The notes: generated by a model from the letters alone, not told the origin. A stretch of 64,000 nucleotides of DNA from Bacillus sp. T3 (GCF_033449965.1 NZ_CP137761.1:1240001-1304000); one strand, 5' to 3'; shown: positions 35,301 to 46,556, counted from the first letter of the stretch. Translations and numbers: made by a program.

Positions 35301-35314
35301 CATGCCATCCCAAA

Positions 35315-35706
35315 TTATGCAGTCCTTGTTTTGGAGGATAAATTGACGCCTAAAATACCACCCATCATCGCAATCAGGATAAAACAAGTATGGTAAATGA
35401 TTTGTTGTTGATCAAACAGTCTGTCATAGCCAAGATATTGGAACAAAAGGATGACAAAGGAATAAAGGATTCCTGTTGCTACCCCGAGCATCCAGCCCTT
35501 TTCTTTTCCTTTCCCCCAGAAATAAAGCCTCCGGCAAACAGTGATATAAAAGATGCTGCTGTAATAATAACCTGCAAACCAGATTCCTGAACAGACGATA
35601 GTTTTAGAATTAAGGAAAAAATCAGGCTACTAACAATTTCTAATAAAAAGATAGCAATTAAGCCGTGTAAAACAGCTAAGCCAAATTGTTTGGATGCGAT
35701 AATCAT
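35315..35706 (-). CDS. yrzE: TIGR04086-type membrane protein YrzE (apparent frameshift)
   Basis: Four-helix membrane protein of unknown function, at the yrzE position between yajC and yrbG. The N-terminal part reads MIIASKQFGLAVLHGLIAIFLLEIVSSLIFSLIL... FISLFAGGFISGG. The frame is lost at a run of five C (plus strand, 35513-35517). With one more base it continues KGKEKGWMLGVATGILYS and ends IYHTCFILIAMMGGILGVNLSSKTRTA, for about 130 aa. Homopolymer loss is the likely cause. The start could also be the TTG at 35727. Confidence 0.8.
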
Positions 35707-35911
35707 CCTCCCCCTTCTTTTTACCAATAGGATTATTACTGCTCCATTGGATTACAGTATTGGTTAGTACAAGCATATTCGCATATGTTTCGGATTAGAA
35801 TGTAAAGTTTTTTGTAAGAGGAAATTAATTGGATTGAATTCGAATTTAAGACATGAAATTTCAACGATGGGATAAACTAGGATGGTCCAATTTTTCAAGG
35901 AGGGGACGAAA

Positions 35912-36565
35912 TTGGAAGAATATTTGATTATCATATTTCGAACAATCGTTTTATATTTGCTCATTTTGCTGTTGTTCAGGTTAATGGGAAAGCGGGAAAT
36001 TGGTGAATTGAGTTTATTAGATTTAGTTGTCTTTATGATGATTGCTGAATTGGCTGCCTTATCGATCGATAAGACAGATGATTCTATGTTTCGATCAGTC
36101 GTTCCGATGATTCTGTTAATGCTTATCCAAATCGGATTTGCTATTTTATCATTAAAAAGTAAAAAGTTTCGTGATCTTGTTGATGGTAAGCCATCGATCA
36201 TTATTAATAATGGTCAAATAGACGAGCATGCGATGAAAAAACAACGCTATAATTATGACGATCTCCTGCTACAATTAAGAGAACAAAATATTCGAAATAT
36301 CGCAGATGTTGAATTTGCGATATTAGAGTCGTCAGGAAAGCTGTCTGTATTAGAAAAGCGCGGAAACAATGAACGAATGGGTGGATTTACGCTCCCTCTT
36401 ATTATGGATGGTGAAATCATTGAAGAAAATCTTCAAAAAATAAACCAAACGAATTTCTGGTTAAGACAGCAGTTGAGGCAAAAAGGCTACAACAATCCGA
36501 AAGAAATTTCCTTTTGCAGTTATCAAGATGGCGAATTCTTTATCGATAAAAAGGATGAAAAATAG
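35912..36565 (+). CDS. yrbG: DUF421 (YetF-like) membrane protein YrbG
   Basis: Three N-terminal membrane helices (about residues 5-80) are followed by a soluble DUF421 domain containing FRDLVDGKPSIIINNGQIDEHAMKKQRYNYDDLLLQLREQNI and ADVEFAILESSGKLSVL. TTG at 35912 follows AAGGAGGGGACG; the ATG 30 bases upstream precedes the ribosome site. About 217 aa. A relative of B. subtilis YetF/YdfR, some of which are spore-membrane proteins; no function can be assigned here. Confidence 0.87.
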   Translation: MEEYLIIIFRTIVLYLLILLLFRLMGKREIGELSLLDLVVFMMIAELAALSIDKTDDSMFRSVVPMILLMLIQIGFAILSLKSKKFRDLVDGKPSIIINNGQIDEHAMKKQRYNYDDLLLQLREQNIRNIADVEFAILESSGKLSVLEKRGNNERMGGFTLPLIMDGEIIEENLQKINQTNFWLRQQLRQKGYNNPKEISFCSYQDGEFFIDKKDEK

Positions 36566-36621
36566 GGCGTTCTACTTTTGTCATATTTTTCATCCGGATT
36601 TTTTAACAACCAAAAACCGCT

Positions 36622-38184
36622 TTAGCGGAAAATCCACCTCGCTAGTGTTTTTCCAACCAATGGAATCCTTCCGATATCTTCTTTGTAAACTAACCTAAAA
36701 ACGAACAATAGAATCACATAGAGCAATGTCATCTCCATGGAAGCGATGATCACCTTTAGCGCGAGCGGTGAATCGAGGTTGAAATGATCGATGAGCCAGT
36801 TTCCGCACCATGCAGTAAGACCAATCACAATAAAGGTTTTTAAGTATTCTCGTACATAAAATGAAAAAGAGATTGTCTTTAATACAGTGGCAAAATGGAG
36901 GAAGGTGACAAGGACTATTCCTGTAATGATTCCTAATGCTGCACCATTAATTCCAAAGCTAGGCTGGCTCGCTAAGACAAAAATAACAGCTGTTTTCATA
37001 ATCGCCCCAATTAGACTATTAATCATCGCCGCCCGTGCAAGATTTAGAGCCTGCAAAACGGCTTGAAGTGGCCCTTGGTAGTAATAAAATAAAAAGAAGG
37101 GAGCCATTATTTTAATAAATTGCGCACCGCTAGTTGAACCGTACATCACTTTCATAAGTGGTTGTGCCAAAACGAACAGGAGAACAACCGAGATGCCACC
37201 TGTCAAAAAAGTTAGCCTCAGCGCTTGTTGGAGCCGATGTTCGATTAATTTTTTATCATTGCGTGAGTTTGCTTCACTGATTGCTGGGACTAAAGAAGTG
37301 GATAACGATAAGGTGATAAACGATGGAAGCATCAGAACAGGCATTGCGAACCCAGTAAGTGCACCATATTGTTTTGTTGCTTCAATGGTTGCGATACCTG
37401 CCAAAGCCAGACTGTGCGCGACCACGATTGGTTCAAAAAACCAGGCGATAGAGCCGATCATCCTGCTTCCTGTTGTTGGTAAGGCTACACTCATTAGCTC
37501 GTTGAAGGTTTGTTTTCCCGAATGAACAAACTTGAAAAAATTTGTACGCAACTTAAAGCGTTTCTTTAATTTAAATGAAGTGAGTAAATAAATCAGGGAT
37601 GCTAATTCGCCTATAACGGATGCAAACATTGCTCCTGCGGCAGCATACTCAATTCCATAAGGCAAAAACGCTTTTGTTAGGGCAGCAATTAAGGCAATGC
37701 GGACAAGTTGTTCGAGTACCAGAGCAATTGCCGTAGGTTTCATGTTTTGTTTCCCTTGGAAATAACCGCGCAACACAGACGATACGGCGATAATTGGGAC
37801 AATTGGTGCAATAGCTAACAGTGGATAAAGGGTCCGACGGTCCGTGAATAAATTTTCTGCTAGGAACGGTGTTAACAATAAAAGGGCAGGAGTAAAGATA
37901 ATCGATAACAAAAGCGTAATCGATAATGACACAATTAAAATCTTTTTAATTTTTTTATGGTCGCCCATTGCTTCTGCTTCTGATACATTTTTTGAAATGG
38001 CAACAGGCAGTCCCAATTGGGTAATTGTAATAACTAACGTAAAGGTCGGAATAGCCATCATGTAAAGACCGACACCTTCTTCGCCAATAAATCGGGCAAT
38101 CACAATCCGATTGATGAACCCTAGTACCTTGGTTACGAAGGTTGATATTAAAAGAATAAAAGTTCCCCTCAAAAACTTGGACAT
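36622..38184 (-). CDS. spoVB: Stage V sporulation protein B (MOP-superfamily flippase)
   Basis: Polytopic protein of the MurJ/polysaccharide-exporter superfamily, needed for cortex formation and probably flipping a lipid-linked precursor. 520 aa with about 14 hydrophobic segments. N-terminal FLRGTFILLISTFVTKVLGFINRIVIARFIGEEGVGLYMMAIPTF is the MatE/PST signature. It is transcribed convergently with yrbG and divergently from comN, as in B. subtilis. Confidence 0.94.
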   Translation of the reverse strand: MSKFLRGTFILLISTFVTKVLGFINRIVIARFIGEEGVGLYMMAIPTFTLVITITQLGLPVAISKNVSEAEAMGDHKKIKKILIVSLSITLLLSIIFTPALLLLTPFLAENLFTDRRTLYPLLAIAPIVPIIAVSSVLRGYFQGKQNMKPTAIALVLEQLVRIALIAALTKAFLPYGIEYAAAGAMFASVIGELASLIYLLTSFKLKKRFKLRTNFFKFVHSGKQTFNELMSVALPTTGSRMIGSIAWFFEPIVVAHSLALAGIATIEATKQYGALTGFAMPVLMLPSFITLSLSTSLVPAISEANSRNDKKLIEHRLQQALRLTFLTGGISVVLLFVLAQPLMKVMYGSTSGAQFIKIMAPFFLFYYYQGPLQAVLQALNLARAAMINSLIGAIMKTAVIFVLASQPSFGINGAALGIITGIVLVTFLHFATVLKTISFSFYVREYLKTFIVIGLTAWCGNWLIDHFNLDSPLALKVIIASMEMTLLYVILLFVFRLVYKEDIGRIPLVGKTLARWIFR

Positions 38185-38311
38185 CTCCGGCTCCCTGCCT
38201 TCTCAAACTTACTGATATCATTTACAATTAACTATATGCAAGAAAGTGGACAAAGCATGACAAGTTGTTTTGAGTGAGGATAAAATAGACCTAAGCTTGG
38301 AGGCGGGTAGG

Positions 38312-38608
38312 ATGGTTAATGGCCATGAGTATGAGCGTTTTCGTGAATTGGTTCACCCAGCATTAAAAAGTAAGGTAGTGGAATTTAATATTCTTGGCTA
38401 TCAAACAGTGTCAGAGCAGGAAATTTGGAATTTCTTAATGGCAAAGAAATGGCGAAAGGCAAAGGAAGATGTCCATCTTTATGAAGTTGTCCAAGATATT
38501 TTAGGGGTGCAGGTTGGTCAGTATATGAGCTATGCAACGGTTGAAGCCTTTAAAACACCAGAATTTTCATTAGATAATGAAGAAGATCGCAAAGCATTGC
38601 TTAAATAA
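38312..38608 (+). CDS. comN: Post-transcriptional regulator ComN
   Basis: 98-aa soluble protein with WNFLMAKKWRKAKEDVHLYEVVQDILGVQVGQYMSYATVEAFKTPEF, matching ComN (YrzD). In B. subtilis it acts on comE mRNA 5' untranslated regions and binds DivIVA to aid competence at poles. ATG at 38312 follows GGAGGCGGGTAGG; the TTG at 38270 lacks a ribosome site. It lies between spoVB and secDF as in B. subtilis. Confidence 0.9.
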   Translation: MVNGHEYERFRELVHPALKSKVVEFNILGYQTVSEQEIWNFLMAKKWRKAKEDVHLYEVVQDILGVQVGQYMSYATVEAFKTPEFSLDNEEDRKALLK

Positions 38609-38631
38609 AATTAACATGATTATTAACTTTT

Positions 38632-38695
38632 ATTGACTTTTGCAAAGGGAAATTGACTTCATAAATAAAAAGTTTCATAATGACAATATTGACTT
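38632..38695 (+). promoter_or_regulatory. Three ATTGACTT direct repeats before secDF
   Basis: ATTGACTT occurs at 38632, 38652 and 38688 in a very AT-rich stretch, 65-130 bases before the secDF start. Each could serve as a -35 or as a regulator site; no single -10 stands out. Confidence 0.35.
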
Positions 38696-38759
38696 TATTT
38701 CTTTATTTTTTTGAATAATAGTTGGTTGGGCTGTTCTATTTAAGGAGGATTTATACATA

Positions 38760-41029
38760 ATGGTAAAACGGAGTCGCATCGTTGCTTTCATTCTCCTCAT
38801 CGTGTTTATCGGGGGATTAATGGGCACAACAACAAAGGGTATTCTCGACCGAATAAAATTGGGCCTTGACCTACAAGGTGGCTTTGAGGTTTTATACGAA
38901 GTAAAACCTGCTCAAAAGGGCCAAAAAATTGATAAGGATGTGCTTGCGAGTACTGCGGAAGCTTTAGATAAGCGGATCAATGTACTAGGTGTCAGTGAGC
39001 CAAATATTCAAATTGAAGGAAAAGAGCCGAATTCGGATTCAGTTAGCGGGGGTTGAGGATCAGGATAAAGCTCGTGAGATTCTTTCAACCGAGGCCAATT
39101 TGTCATTCCGTGATGTAAATGACAAGTTAATGATGGATGGGTCAGATTTAGCCCAGGGTGGAGCAAAGCAAACATTTGACGAAAATGGAAAACCAAGCGT
39201 TTCGCTAACCCTTAAAAGTGCTGATAAATTTAAAGATGTAACAAAACAAATTGTTAACATGGGTTCACCTAATAATTTATTAGTTATTTGGTTGGATTTT
39301 GAAGAGGGAAAAGATTCCTTTAAATTGGAAGCGGCAAAGGAAAATCCTAAATACCTTTCAGCACCAAGAGTAAGTCAAATTTTTAATCAAAAACAGGTTT
39401 CCATTGTTGGCGATTTTACACTAGAGGAAGCAAAAACGTTATCCGCTTTATTAGATGCAGGGGCATTGCCTGTAAAGCTGAATGAAATTTATTCAACATC
39501 AGTGGGCGCTAAATTTGGTGAACAAGCCTTAAACGAAACCGTATTCGCCGGCATCGTAGGCGTTGCGATTATCTTCTTGTTTATGCTGTTCTATTATCGC
39601 TTACCAGGGGTGGTTGCTTGTATCACCCTATCAATTTATATTTATCTAATTTTGTTAGTGTTTGATGCAATGAACGGAGTATTAACACTTCCAGGGGATT
39701 GCGGCATTGATACTCGGAGTCGGGATGGCAGTTGATGCCAATATTATTACCTATGAACGGATTAAAGAGGAATTAAAGGTTGGAAAATCATTAAAATCTG
39801 CCTTTCAAGCTGGGAATCATAATTCATTAGCCGCGATTTTTGATGCTAACATTACCACCATTATCGCAGCGGGTGTATTGTTCTTCTACGGTACAAGTTC
39901 TGTTAAAGGCTTTGCAACAATGCTCATCGTGAGTATTCTGTGCAGTTTTATTACAGCTGTTTACGGGACAAGATTGTTTATGGCCCTCCTTGTCCACAGT
40001 AAAATGTTTAATAAAAAGCTTGGCTGGTTCGCGGTTAACAAAAGTGAGATTCATGATATTAAGGACAATGTAGATACAATCGATTTACCAACCAAATTTG
40101 ATCGATTTGATTTTGTTAAAAGCCGGAACAAGTTTTTTGTGTTTTCAGGTGCATTAACGGTTTTAGGGATTATCTTTTTAATTGTATTCCGTTTAAATCT
40201 TGCGATTGATTTCTCGAGCGGGACAAGAATTGAAATTGCATCAAAAGATACAATTTCAACTGCTGAAATCGATAAAGAACTAAAGGCATTGGATTTAAAG
40301 GCGGAGGATATTGTCTTATCAGGAACTGATAAGGATGTTGGAGTCGTCCGTTTAAAAGGGGTATTGTCCAAGGATGAGATATCCACTCTAAAATCACATT
40401 TTAAACAGAAGTTTGGAGCCGAGCCTAACGTTGGTACAGTCTCACCAACTGTAGGCAAAGAATTGGCAAAAAATGCGATTATTTCGGTTATTATTGCTTC
40501 AATCGGTATTATTATTTATGTAACAATCCGATTTGAAATGTATATGGCAATTGCGGCGATTGTATCGTTGTTGCATGATGCATTTCTCATTGTTACTGTA
40601 TTCAGTGTTACACGACTAGAAGTCGATTTAACGTTCATTGCTGCTATCCTGACAATAATCGGATATTCCATTAACGATACGATTGTTACTTTTGATCGCA
40701 TGCGTGAAAATATGCAAAAGAAAAAGCGGTTAAAAACATACGAGGATATCGTTGATGTAGTCAACACAAGTCTTAGACAAACACTTCTTCGTTCGGTTAA
40801 TACAGTATTAACGGTTATTATCACCGTAGTTGCATTATTAATCTTTGGAAGTGAATCCATTAGCAATTTCTCAATGGCATTGTTAATCGGGTTAATTGCG
40901 GGTATGTACTCTTCAATCTTTATTGCCGCTCAGTTATGGGTCGTTTGGAAAAGCAAAGAATTGAAGAAAAAGGGTGTTATCCGCACAGTTAAAGAAAAAC
41001 GTAAAAATTCAGATCAGCCACAGGTATAA
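38760..41029 (+). CDS. secDF: Fused protein-export membrane protein SecDF (two apparent frameshifts)
   Basis: Proton-driven translocation booster with SecD and SecF fused, 12 membrane segments expected. SecD part: LGLDLQGGFEVLYEV, RIRIQLAGVEDQDKAREIL and GVAIIFLFMLFYYRLPGVVA; SecF part: IDFSSGTRIEIA and ILTIIGYSINDTIVTFDRMREN. The frame shifts near 39022-39030 (one extra base in AAAGAGCCGAATTC) and at CCAGG 39691-39695, where removing the A gives TLPGIAALILGVGMAVDANIITYERI, the conserved SecD D-helix motif. The corrected size is about 755 aa, as in B. subtilis. ATG follows AAGGAGG. Confidence 0.94.
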
Positions 41030-41038
41030 ACAACTATT

Positions 41039-41078
41039 GACAACCCAAGCCACATGTTGGTACGGGTTGTCTTTTTTA
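41039..41078 (+). terminator. Terminator after secDF
   Basis: GACAACCC / GGGTTGTC stem with a 17-base loop, then TTTTTTATG. Confidence 0.88.
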
Positions 41079-41167
41079 TGCTTTTTTCTGAAAAAACGGT
41101 AAATGGTTCTCGTATTGAAAGGTCTGACCTGCTCTTGTATAATGAGAAGGTTGAGGGGTGAAAACGA

Positions 41168-43534
41168 ATGTTACGATCAAAATCAAGATGGATAGTTCGT
41201 CAGTCAAATGAAGAGAAAATTCAACAGCTTCAGCAAGAGCTTGCTATTTCTCCGCTTGTTGCATCATTACTCATCAATCGCGGCATAGAAACGGTCGAGG
41301 ATGCAAAAAGCTTCTTACACACGAACGATCAATCCTTTCATGACCCCTATTTACTGAAAGATATGGATAAGGCTGTCACCAGGATTAAGCAGGCGATTGA
41401 GCAGGGTGAACAGATTTTCATCTTTGGAGATTACGACGCAGATGGCGTAAGTAGTACTACCGTCATGATGAAAACGCTCCAGGACCTAGGTGCCAACGTA
41501 CAGTACTACATTCCAAACCGCTTTACAGAAGGTTATGGTCCAAATGAGCCGGCTTTTCGCTATGCATCAGAATGTGGTGTTTCATTAATTATTACGGTAG
41601 ATACTGGTATTTCTGCCTTACACGAAGCCCAGGTAGCAAAAGAATTAGGCATTGATTTAATTATTACCGATCATCATGAGCCAGGCCCAGTCTTGCCAGA
41701 GGCATTGGCGATCATTCATCCGAAATTAGAGGATAGTATTTATCCTTTCCGTGAATTAGCGGGTGTTGGTGTAGCATTTAAATTAGCCCATGCACTCTAT
41801 GGTTCTTTACCAGAGCATTTACTAGATATTGTCATAATCGGCACGATTGCTGATCTTGTTTCCCTAACAGGGGAGAATCGGTTAATAACCAAACTCGGCA
41901 TACGTAAAATGAAATCAACAACAAATGTTGGCTTGCAGGCGTTATTAAAGCTTGCCGGAGTTAATTCTAATAGTATTAATGAAGAGACAGTAGGCTTTGT
42001 ATTAGGTCCGCGTATTAATGCGGCCGGACGCTTAGAAAGTGCTGATATAGCTGTCGATTTGCTTTTAACTGAAGATCCAGAAGAAGCAAATAGTATTGCT
42101 GAAGAAATGGACCAGCTAAATAAACAAAGGCAGGCACTTGTTAATTCCATTACGGAAGAAGCTATTAAAGAGGTCGAGGATAACTTTCCAATCTCTGAGA
42201 ACTCAGTATTGGTCATTGGAAAAGAAGGATGGAACGCTGGCGTTATTGGGATTGTTGCTTCAAAGTTAGTCGATCGCTTTTATCGGCCGACGATTGTCCT
42301 TAGTTTTGATAGAGAAAAAGGCTTAGCGAAGGGCTCTGCTCGAAGCATTGCCGGTTTTGACTTGTTTCAAAATCTCTCAACCTGTCGCGAAATTCTTCCT
42401 CATTTCGGTGGCCATCCAATGGCTGCAGGGATGACCTTGAAGATCGATGATGTTGCAGAGTTAAGAGGACGGCTGAATGATTTAGCAAAAGAGCAATTGA
42501 CAGAGGAAGATTTTATTCCAATTGTTAAAATTGATAGTGCTGTCGCCTTAAGGGATATCGATTTGTCTTCGATCGAAGAAATGCAGATGCTCTCTCCTTA
42601 TGGGGTGGATAATCCAAAGCCAAAGGTGTTAATCAATGAGGTAGCTCTATCGACGATTCGAAAAATAGGCTCAGAGCAAAATCATTTAAAGGTAACGCTC
42701 GAAGAATCAACAGCTAAGCTTGATGGTGTTGGATTTGGCTTAGGTCATCTATATGACCACATTTCTCCGAATGCTAAGCTCTCAGTAATAGGAGAGTTGG
42801 CGATAAATGAATGGAATAATATTCGTAAGCCGCAAATCTTTCTTTCTGATTTAGCAATCCGCTCCTGGCAGCTGTTTGATTACCGAGGACAAAAACGTCA
42901 GAATCAATTTTTAGATTCACTTCCAATTCAGCAACGAAAATGGGTAGTTTTTAATGAGAAAAATAAAGCGATCATACCGGATTATCAAAATCAGGATGTT
43001 TTGTGGATTGAATCGATTGATTATGCAAAAAATGTTAACATCGATCAGCAGCACATTGTATTAGTAGATTTGCCGCCAACAAAAGAAATGGTGCAGCATT
43101 TGCTCCAAGGTAAGCAGCCAGCTAGAATCTACGTGCAATTTTATAAAAAAGATAGTGATTTCTTTAGTACCATTCCAACTCGAGAACACTTTAAATGGTT
43201 TTATGCTTTCCTTGCTAAAAAAGGACCATTCAATATGAAACAGCATGGTCATCTATTAGCAAAACAACGTGGCTGGACAAATGAAACAATTGAATTTATG
43301 TCACAGGTGTTTTTTGAATTGGACTTTGTTAAAATAAACAATGGACTCATTACACTAGTGCCTAGTGCACCGAAACGAGACTTAACAGAATCAACGACGT
43401 ATCAGATGAAGTTAGCGCAAACCTCCCTTGAAAATGATTTGCTGTATTCATCTTATCAGCAGTTAAAAAATTGGTTTGATCAAATGATTCAAGGGTTTGT
43501 TAATCATGAGGAGGAAGTAAAAGAATGGATTTGA
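41168..43534 (+). CDS. recJ: Single-stranded-DNA-specific exonuclease RecJ
   Basis: 5'-3' ssDNA exonuclease for recombination and mismatch repair. The DHH motifs are IFIFGDYDADGVSSTTVM (near residue 85), VDTGIS and LIITDHHEPG; the DHHA1 block is FGGHPMAAGMTL, followed by an OB domain. 788 aa, with the long C-terminal extension seen in Bacillus RecJ. Its 3' end overlaps apt by ten bases, so the two are coupled. Confidence 0.96.
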   Translation: MLRSKSRWIVRQSNEEKIQQLQQELAISPLVASLLINRGIETVEDAKSFLHTNDQSFHDPYLLKDMDKAVTRIKQAIEQGEQIFIFGDYDADGVSSTTVMMKTLQDLGANVQYYIPNRFTEGYGPNEPAFRYASECGVSLIITVDTGISALHEAQVAKELGIDLIITDHHEPGPVLPEALAIIHPKLEDSIYPFRELAGVGVAFKLAHALYGSLPEHLLDIVIIGTIADLVSLTGENRLITKLGIRKMKSTTNVGLQALLKLAGVNSNSINEETVGFVLGPRINAAGRLESADIAVDLLLTEDPEEANSIAEEMDQLNKQRQALVNSITEEAIKEVEDNFPISENSVLVIGKEGWNAGVIGIVASKLVDRFYRPTIVLSFDREKGLAKGSARSIAGFDLFQNLSTCREILPHFGGHPMAAGMTLKIDDVAELRGRLNDLAKEQLTEEDFIPIVKIDSAVALRDIDLSSIEEMQMLSPYGVDNPKPKVLINEVALSTIRKIGSEQNHLKVTLEESTAKLDGVGFGLGHLYDHISPNAKLSVIGELAINEWNNIRKPQIFLSDLAIRSWQLFDYRGQKRQNQFLDSLPIQQRKWVVFNEKNKAIIPDYQNQDVLWIESIDYAKNVNIDQQHIVLVDLPPTKEMVQHLLQGKQPARIYVQFYKKDSDFFSTIPTREHFKWFYAFLAKKGPFNMKQHGHLLAKQRGWTNETIEFMSQVFFELDFVKINNGLITLVPSAPKRDLTESTTYQMKLAQTSLENDLLYSSYQQLKNWFDQMIQGFVNHEEEVKEWI

Positions 43535-44038
43535 AACAGTATATAACAACGGTTCCTGATTGGCCAAAGCCAGGAATTCAATTCAAGGATATCACTACTT
43601 TAATGGATAATGGTGAGGCATATAAATACGCAACCGATCAAATCGTTGCTTATGCACGTGAGAAAGCGATTGACCTAGTGGTTGGACCTGAAGCACGTGG
43701 TTTTATTATTGGCTGTCCTGTAGCTTATTCTTTAGGAGTGGGCTTTGCACCTGTAAGGAAGGAAGGGAAGCTTCCAAGGGAAACCGTTAAAGCTGAGTAT
43801 GGACTGGAGTATGGAAAAGACGTTTTAACCATCCATAAGGATGCTATTAAACCTGGACAAAGAGTCCTTATTACAGATGATCTATTAGCTACCAGGTGGA
43901 ACGATTGATGCTACCATCCGTTTAGTGGAGCAGCTTGGTGGAGTTGTAGCTGGTATTGCTTTCTTAATCGAGCTTTCTTATTTAGAAGGTCGCAGCAAAC
44001 TGGATAACTATGATATTTTAACTTTAATGGAATTTTAA
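43525..44038 (+). CDS. apt: Adenine phosphoribosyltransferase Apt (apparent frameshift)
   Basis: Salvages adenine to AMP with PRPP. It begins MDLKQYITTVPDWPKPGIQFKDITTLMDNG and has VVGPEARGFIIGCPVAYSLGVGFAPVRKEGKLP. The PRPP-binding loop reads RVLITDDLLATGGTIDATIRLVEQLGG only after removing the A of CCAGG at 43892-43896. The corrected length is about 170 aa, exactly the family size. It ends LTLMEF with a stop at 44036-44038. Confidence 0.95.
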
Positions 44039-44044
44039 ATTGTA

Positions 44045-44075
44045 GGAGCACTCGAATTAGGGTGCTCTTTTTGAA
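44045..44075 (+). terminator. Terminator after apt
   Basis: GAGCACTC / GGGTGCTC stem with a short loop, followed by TTTTTG. Confidence 0.82.
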
Positions 44076-44274
44076 TCGTTACGTTAAATGGGACACAATT
44101 CATGCCTGAGAATTCTTATGTTAATATTTTTTCGAACATTTCAATAAAGGTTTTGAACGATAGCCGCCATTATAATATAATTAAATCTTAGAGCTTAATT
44201 TTATTCATTGAGTTAAAAAACCAGAACTTTGAGAAAAAAGTTCCAATCACTTTACTTCTTATGTTTTTTTTTCG

Positions 44275-44294
44275 ATAATGATAACAATCATTAT
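44275..44294 (+). promoter_or_regulatory. Fur-like palindrome upstream of relA
   Basis: ATAATGAT-AACA-ATCATTAT is a perfect 8-4-8 inverted repeat, close to the Fur/PerR-type box in the Bacillus family. It lies 65 bases before the relA start. The rest of the 44076-44359 gap is AT-rich, with a TATAAT near 44172 and nothing else I can name. Confidence 0.45.
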
Positions 44295-44359
44295 AATTTA
44301 ATAAGTTTTGTAAATGAAACTGGTCATATAAAAATAAGGCGAAAAATAAAGGTGATTCT

Positions 44360-46556
44360 ATGGCGAACGATCAAGTACTTAGCGCCGAACAAGTCATCGA
44401 CCGTACAAAAGCATACTTAAATGAAGAGCATGTAGAACTAGTCCAAAAGGCGTATGAATATGCTAGACATGCTCATCGTGATCAATATCGAAAATCAGGG
44501 GAACCGTATATTATTCATCCCATCCAAGTCGCCGGAATTCTGGCCGATTTGGAAATGGATCCAGCTACGGTTGCCGCAGGTTTTCTTCATGATGTCGTTG
44601 AAGACACTGCCGTTACCTTAGCGGATTTAAAGGCGGAGTTTAACGATGAAGTGGCAATGCTTGTTGATGGAGTGACGAAGCTCGGGAAAATTAGATATAA
44701 ATCACATGAAGAACAACAGGCAGAAAACCACCGAAAAATGTTTGTGGCGATGGCCCAGGATATGCGGGTTATTTTAATAAAGCTGGCGGACCGTCTTCAC
44801 AATATGCGGACATTAAAGCATTTACCGCACGAGAAGCAGCGTCGTATTTCTAATGAAACAATGGAAATATTTGCTCCGCTTGCCCACCGCTTAGGGATTT
44901 CGAAAATTAAGTGGGAGCTTGAAGATACAGCATTAAGATACCTTAATCCACAGCAGTATTATCGAATTGTCAATTTGATGAAGAAAAAACGGGCTGAGCG
45001 TGAGCAATACCTTGATGAAGTGATTGCAGAGGTTCGAGCACGAATGAATGAAGTGGCGATTAAGGCAGAGATATCAGGAAGACCAAAGCATATTTATAGC
45101 ATTTATCGAAAAATGCATTTGCAAAATAAACAATTTAATGAAATCTATGATCTATTGGCGGTTCGGATTATTGTTAATAGCATTAAGGATTGTTATGCAG
45201 TGCTAGGTATTATTCATACGTGCTGGAAGCCGATGCCTGGTCGATTTAAAGATTATATTGCGATGCCAAAGCCGAACATGTACCAATCACTGCACACAAC
45301 GGTTATTGGTCCAAAGGGAGAGCCACTTGAGGTTCAAATAAGGACATCGGAAATGCATGAAATTGCTGAATTCGGGATCGCAGCGCATTGGGCCTATAAA
45401 GAGGGCAAAGCAGCAGGAGAAATTACCTCCTATGAAGAAAAACTAACCTGGTTCAGAGAAATTCTTGAATTCCAGAATGAATCAGTCGATGCTGAAGAGT
45501 TTATGGAATCGCTAAAGGTTGACCTATTTTCAGATATGGTGTTTGTCTTCACGCCCAAAGGCGATGTGATTGAACTACCATCCGGATCAGTGCCAATTGA
45601 TTTCTCCTATCGGATTCATTCAGAAATCGGAAATAAAACGATAGGTGCAAAAGTTAACGGGAAAATGGTCACGTTGGATTACAAGTTAAAGACTGGTGAC
45701 ATTATCGAGATTCTGACTTCTAAGCATTCTTACGGACCAAGTCAGGATTGGCTAAAGCTTGCTCAAACCTCACAGGCGAAAAATAAAATTCGTGCCTTTT
45801 TCAAAAAGCAGCGTAAGGAAGAAAATGTTGAAAAAGGGAAAGAGCTTGTTGAAAAAGAAATTCGAAATATGGATTTTGATGTTAAAGAAATTCTGACGAC
45901 CGATAATTTAAAACGGGTTGCTGAGAAATTTAACTTTGCTAGTGATGAAGATATGTATGCTGCCGTTGGTTACAATGGTGTAACGGCCCTTCAGGTAGCG
46001 AATCGCTTAACTGAGAAATGGCGTAGAAAACGTGATATGGAACAGGTTGCAGATGTCTCGACTGCTGTTTCTGAGCTTAAAGGATTCCCGGTTAGCAAGA
46101 AACGTGAATCTGGAGTTCGGGTAACAGGAATTGACAATCTGTTAATCCAGGTTATCACGGTGCTGCAACCCGGTTCCAGGTGATGAAATCGTTGGTTTTA
46201 TTACAAAGGGTAGAGGAGTATCGGTGCATCGTGCAGATTGTACAAACATCAATACTGAGGATGCAAAGGAACGTCTCATCCCGGTTGAGTGGGAAACGGG
46301 ACTAAATGTTCGTAAAGAATATAATGTTGATATCGAAATTACTGGTTACGATCGTCGTGGCCTGTTAAACGAAGTGCTTCAAGCAGTCAATGAAACGAAA
46401 ACGAATATTTCAGCTGTTTCTGGAAAATCAGATCGAAATAAGGCCGCAACGATTATTATGACGATTGCCATTCACAACGTCGCTCATTTGCAGAAAGTGG
46501 TCGATCGAATTAAACAAATCCCTGATGTTTATGCAGTCAGAAGGATTATGAATTAA
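44360..46556 (+). CDS. relA: Bifunctional (p)ppGpp synthetase/hydrolase Rel (apparent frameshift)
   Basis: Makes and degrades the stringent-response alarmone. The HD hydrolase (FLHDVVEDT; DRLHNMRTLKHLP) and synthetase (GRPKHIYSIYRKM; YDLLAVRIIV; YQSLHTTVIGP) are both intact, so it should be bifunctional. TGS (DMVFVFTPKGDVIELPSGSVPIDF), zinc-finger and ACT domains follow. The frame shifts at CCAGG 46147-46151. Removing the A gives LLIRLSRCCNPVPGDEIVGFITKGRGVSVHRADC, restoring the conserved CCNPVPGD zinc site. The corrected length is about 732 aa. ATG follows AAAGGTGAT. Confidence 0.96.

Noticed and set aside
44229..44358. Small ORF upstream of relA
   Set aside because: It is AT-rich, has no ribosome site, overlaps the palindrome and runs out of frame into relA.
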